Positions 6,001-7,249 of a stretch of 7,249 nt of DNA are shown here, piece by piece (within the stretch, counting starts at the first letter, position 1; every line of letters begins with the position of its first letter). The position numbers and the translations under genes are program-made. Location of the stretch: NCBI GenBank assembly GCA_023621895.1, contig JAMOAF010000259.1, forward strand, positions 1 to 7,249, in the 5' to 3' direction. The stretch is from Planctomycetota bacterium (lineage in GTDB: Bacteria; Planctomycetota; Planctomycetia; Pirellulales; Thermoguttaceae). The notes beneath the pieces were generated by a model. That model did no database searches. It had not been told where the DNA came from and saw only the letters and a program-made list of their open reading frames with translations.

Positions 6001-7249
6001 GCCGCCTTGGTCGCTTCACCCGGGCCGACCAACTGGAGGGCCTCGGGCTGGGCGGCGCCGCCGGCGCGCTTCTTGGCCACGGCTCGCAAGATGGCCTGTG
6101 CTTCAGGGTTTCCGGGGTCGCTCTGCTGGGCGGCCTTGGCAAGGCGTTCCGCCTCGTCGAGGTTGCCGCCGCTGAGCGCTTGGGCGGCCAGTTGGCTCGT
6201 CGTATAAACGCCGGCATTGATCTCCTGGCGAATCTTCGCCAGGCTCTCCGAGCCCAGGACCGGGAGCGAGCGGCCGCCGTCAACTTGGGCCATTTCAACC
6301 AATTGGACCAGGAATGCGTTGTCTTCGCTGGACGGCTTCGCAGCGGCCGACCACTTCAACTCCTTGGGGCCTTGGGGAGTGGCTACCGTCGCCTGGACAT
6401 CGAAGGGCCCCTTCTGGCCGCCTGCAAACTTGCCGATCAGAACCGTATCACGATCGGCGCGGAGCGGCGGCATTTGCATCGGGTAGACTTCGAATCCGCC
6501 GGGGAAGACCACCTGGTCCTGCCGCGGCCAGAGCACCGGCGCGTCGGCCGCGGCGGCCAGCTCGGCGCCGGCCTCCTCGGGACGCTCCTTATCCCAGTCC
6601 GCCACAAGGCGGCCCCCGGTCTGGTTGGCCAACGCGCCGAGCAGCCGGAGGTTGACCTTCGGGCCGATGCCGTGGGCCGAGACCGGAATCCGTTTCTCGG
6701 CCAGGCTTGCGGTCAGGGACTCAAAGGTCTCCGTGCCCAGGAAATTGGCGGCACTGATTCCGTCGCCGATGTAGACGGCGGCCTTTGGTCGGGTTCCCTC
6801 GGCATCGAAAGCGCCGGCCGCCGACTGGAGGGCCTTTTCCATATCCGTCGCCCCCAGCGGCACGCGCTGCTCCAGTTTCTGCAAAGCAGCGGCGATCTCG
6901 TTGCCGGCGGGTTTGACGAAACCTTCGGTCATGGGCGCCGCGTTGACGTCAACGGCGATCAATTGAACCCGGTCTTCCGCCTTCAAACCCGCCAGCAGCG
7001 ACTTGAGCGAGGCCAGCGCGTCGGCCCGGTACTGTCCCGCCTGGCTCGCCGAGGTGTCGAACAGGACGACCACGTCGCTCGATTCAGCCAGCGCGACGGG
7101 GCCAGCCGACAGGCTCAGGGCAAAATAGGTCGACCCGTCAGCATGTGTGAACGTCTCAAGGCGAGCTGCCTCGGTGCTCGGTTCAGCACCCGCAAGCGGA
7201 TGGGCAAGCACCGCCATGAGGACCGCAGCCAACAGCACAAGAGCCGATC
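3048..7249 (-). CDS. Large exported VWA/STN/TPR/DUF2135-like mosaic protein with Gly/Met-rich segments, 5' end outside window
   Basis: The frame is open from the window edge to TAA at 3048-3050. Numbering here starts at GTG 7238 (1396 residues), but three more in-frame codons (Ser-Ala-Leu) precede it, so the true start probably lies beyond the edge. Residues 1-18 are the end of a signal peptide (AGA before Glu19). A VWA domain (about 54-215) has a complete MIDAS: Asp61-x-Ser63-x-Ser65, Thr131, Asp159. Helical TPR-like repeats are at about 343-390. A Gln/Glu-rich coiled coil covers about 455-560. Residues about 668-757 form an STN-like domain ('LDFIETPLSDVIEYW' to 'VYPVADLV'). A Gly/Met-rich linker (769-824), TPR-like helices (about 900-1075) and a DUF2135-like beta domain (about 1085-1205, 'DVDLIVAEPSGTICS') follow. 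Next come a beta module (about 1271-1325) and a Gly-rich tail (about 1329-1396). It is probably periplasmic or envelope-bound and built for protein contacts. The function is unknown. The domain calls come from motif recognition. Confidence 0.93.
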   Translation of the reverse strand, partial: SALVLLAAVLMAVLAHPLAGAEPSTEAARLETFTHADGSTYFALSLSAGPVALAESSDVVVLFDTSASQAGQYRADALASLKSLLAGLKAEDRVQLIAVDVNAAPMTEGFVKPAGNEIAAALQKLEQRVPLGATDMEKALQSAAGAFDAEGTRPKAAVYIGDGISAANFLGTETFESLTASLAEKRIPVSAHGIGPKVNLRLLGALANQTGGRLVADWDKERPEEAGAELAAAADAPVLWPRQDQVVFPGGFEVYPMQMPPLRADRDTVLIGKFAGGQKGPFDVQATVATPQGPKELKWSAAAKPSSEDNAFLVQLVEMAQVDGGRSLPVLGSESLAKIRQEINAGVYTTSQLAAQALSGGNLDEAERLAKAAQQSDPGNPEAQAILRAVAKKRAGGAAQPEALQLVGPGEATKAAPLAPDSTFMNTVAADNRAFQQMIETETRNVMENARRSLESEPEVAIQNLKQQLETIKRTSGLDPDRVDQLVDQLQAATQQAQQRQQILEKRRQEQQERIATAREQVLRLEETSRTQQKIKQLMDRFNSLMEEEKYAEAEQFAGMEAAKLSMTLPSGSPPDGVSPATISAIYNARQVGHLTEGLKLRVERQRKMLDALHQVELAHVPFPDEPPILYPDAEVWAELTARRKERYRSMDLASRGDAERRIRSALDNPTTLDFIETPLSDVIEYWKDLHKIEIQIDQKALTDVGIGTDTPISRTLDGISLRSALRLVLRDLDLTYVIRDEVLMITTPEEAELELSTKVYPVADLVIPPSMMQMGGGGMMGGGMMGGMGGYGGGMMGGMGGMGGGMMGGMGGMGGMGMGGMGGGFMNVPANPRNKLDPRFKLDPRNQFLPDPPAVPGFQAFAVKDDLSVAPESVKAPENKVEPVSLAIPEGADPRAYWSGYFEKNSPAQAAVRQAVRELMKAQKYDQVIAMIQAALRKAEPQPWMYEAMALAMQAAGQPKEEIERVVLSAADFCDNPLDLLFLGVYMDRLGLEQRALKTYQQVAQVAPHQPEPFMYGLRLAQRIDDVEGIKWATIGILGQAWTGDQQEVWLSGLRAAKAMLERLRKEKRAQEADAYETALNEALVRDCFVKVSWTGNADVDLIVAEPSGTICSHRNPRTTGGGVMGSDAYSSLANTGQPVCSEMYACPKAFSGDYQMLLRRVWGNLTAGKVTVEIHTNYGTKEAKVLTKTVELDGDEAAVVFNVDQGRRKESLQQHQVANAAAAQLALHDQIIAQRPDILAQQLAGVADRGSMADYLQSGAANRGAPLFALGGGGAVGYQPVIIQLPEGTNMSAFAVISADRRYVRVAPMPLFSGIAEVNVFNTATGANTTGQGGTGGQGFSGMGGGGMGGFGGGGMGGFGGGGMGGMGGMGGGYGGGMGGGYGGGMGGGYGGGMGFQ
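3064..3201 (-). repeat. 24-bp tandem repeats encoding the Gly-rich C-terminal tail
   Basis: On the plus strand, 3064-3087 and 3088-3111 are identical 24-mers, and 3112-3135 differs at two positions. On the minus strand each encodes an eight-residue GGGYGGGM-type unit. Two 9-bp CCGCCCATG units (3136-3153) encode Met-Gly-Gly. Two more 24-bp units (3154-3177, 3178-3201), ending in AAGCCTCCCATG, encode the Phe-containing version. The period is a multiple of three and the frame is kept, which fits length change by slippage within a coding tail. Confidence 0.9.
4767..4934 (-). repeat. Internal Gly/Met-rich low-complexity coding repeat
   Basis: This stretch encodes residues 769-824 of the large protein, almost entirely Gly and Met with one Tyr, arranged mainly as MGG and GGGMM units. 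The DNA is a mosaic of 9-bp CCGCCCATG-like units with scattered synonymous changes. It falls directly after the STN-like domain. The composition matches the C-terminal tail of the same protein, though Met is denser here and aromatics rarer. Confidence 0.85.

Overview
The window looks like a high-GC bacterial chromosome, most likely from the phylum Planctomycetota (possibly order Pirellulales). The main clue is in the large minus-strand protein. It contains an STN-like domain ending in 'ITTPEEAE...VYPVADLV' and a C-terminal module reading 'LPEGTNMSAFAVISADRRYVRV', both of which I associate with planctomycete secretin-like and hypothetical proteins. This placement rests on recalled family knowledge, because no database search was possible.

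Layout. Positions 1-193 hold four clear copies and one decayed copy of a 35-bp repeat built around a GC-rich hairpin. A sigma70-like promoter (211-238) and a Shine-Dalgarno sequence (281-286) then lead into a plus-strand pair of genes. The first is an exported S41-family C-terminal processing protease (293-1885). The second is tsaD, the tRNA t6A synthase catalytic subunit (1882-2910). The two overlap by an ATGA, so they are probably one translationally coupled transcript. A 137-bp convergent intergenic stretch (2911-3047) follows. It and the tsaD 3' end carry two related hairpins, both with U-tracts on the minus strand, which look like tandem terminators for the gene arriving from the right. 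The rest of the window (3048 to the right edge) is one minus-strand gene for a very long exported mosaic protein. Its 5' end lies outside the window.

The large protein has, in order: signal peptide; von Willebrand factor A (VWA) domain with an intact MIDAS motif; short helical repeats; glutamine-rich coiled coil; STN-like secretin N-terminal domain; Gly/Met-rich linker; TPR-like helices; DUF2135-like beta domain with clustered cysteines; a planctomycete-type beta module; and a Gly/Met/Tyr/Phe-rich tail encoded by tandem DNA repeats.

How the genes relate: the protease and the large protein are both predicted to act outside the cytoplasmic membrane, while TsaD is cytoplasmic housekeeping. The protease-tsaD link is operon-like. 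The large gene is convergent and its neighbourhood upstream is not visible. I see no RNA genes, insertion sequences, CRISPR array or defence cassette. The most unusual item is the architecture of the large protein.
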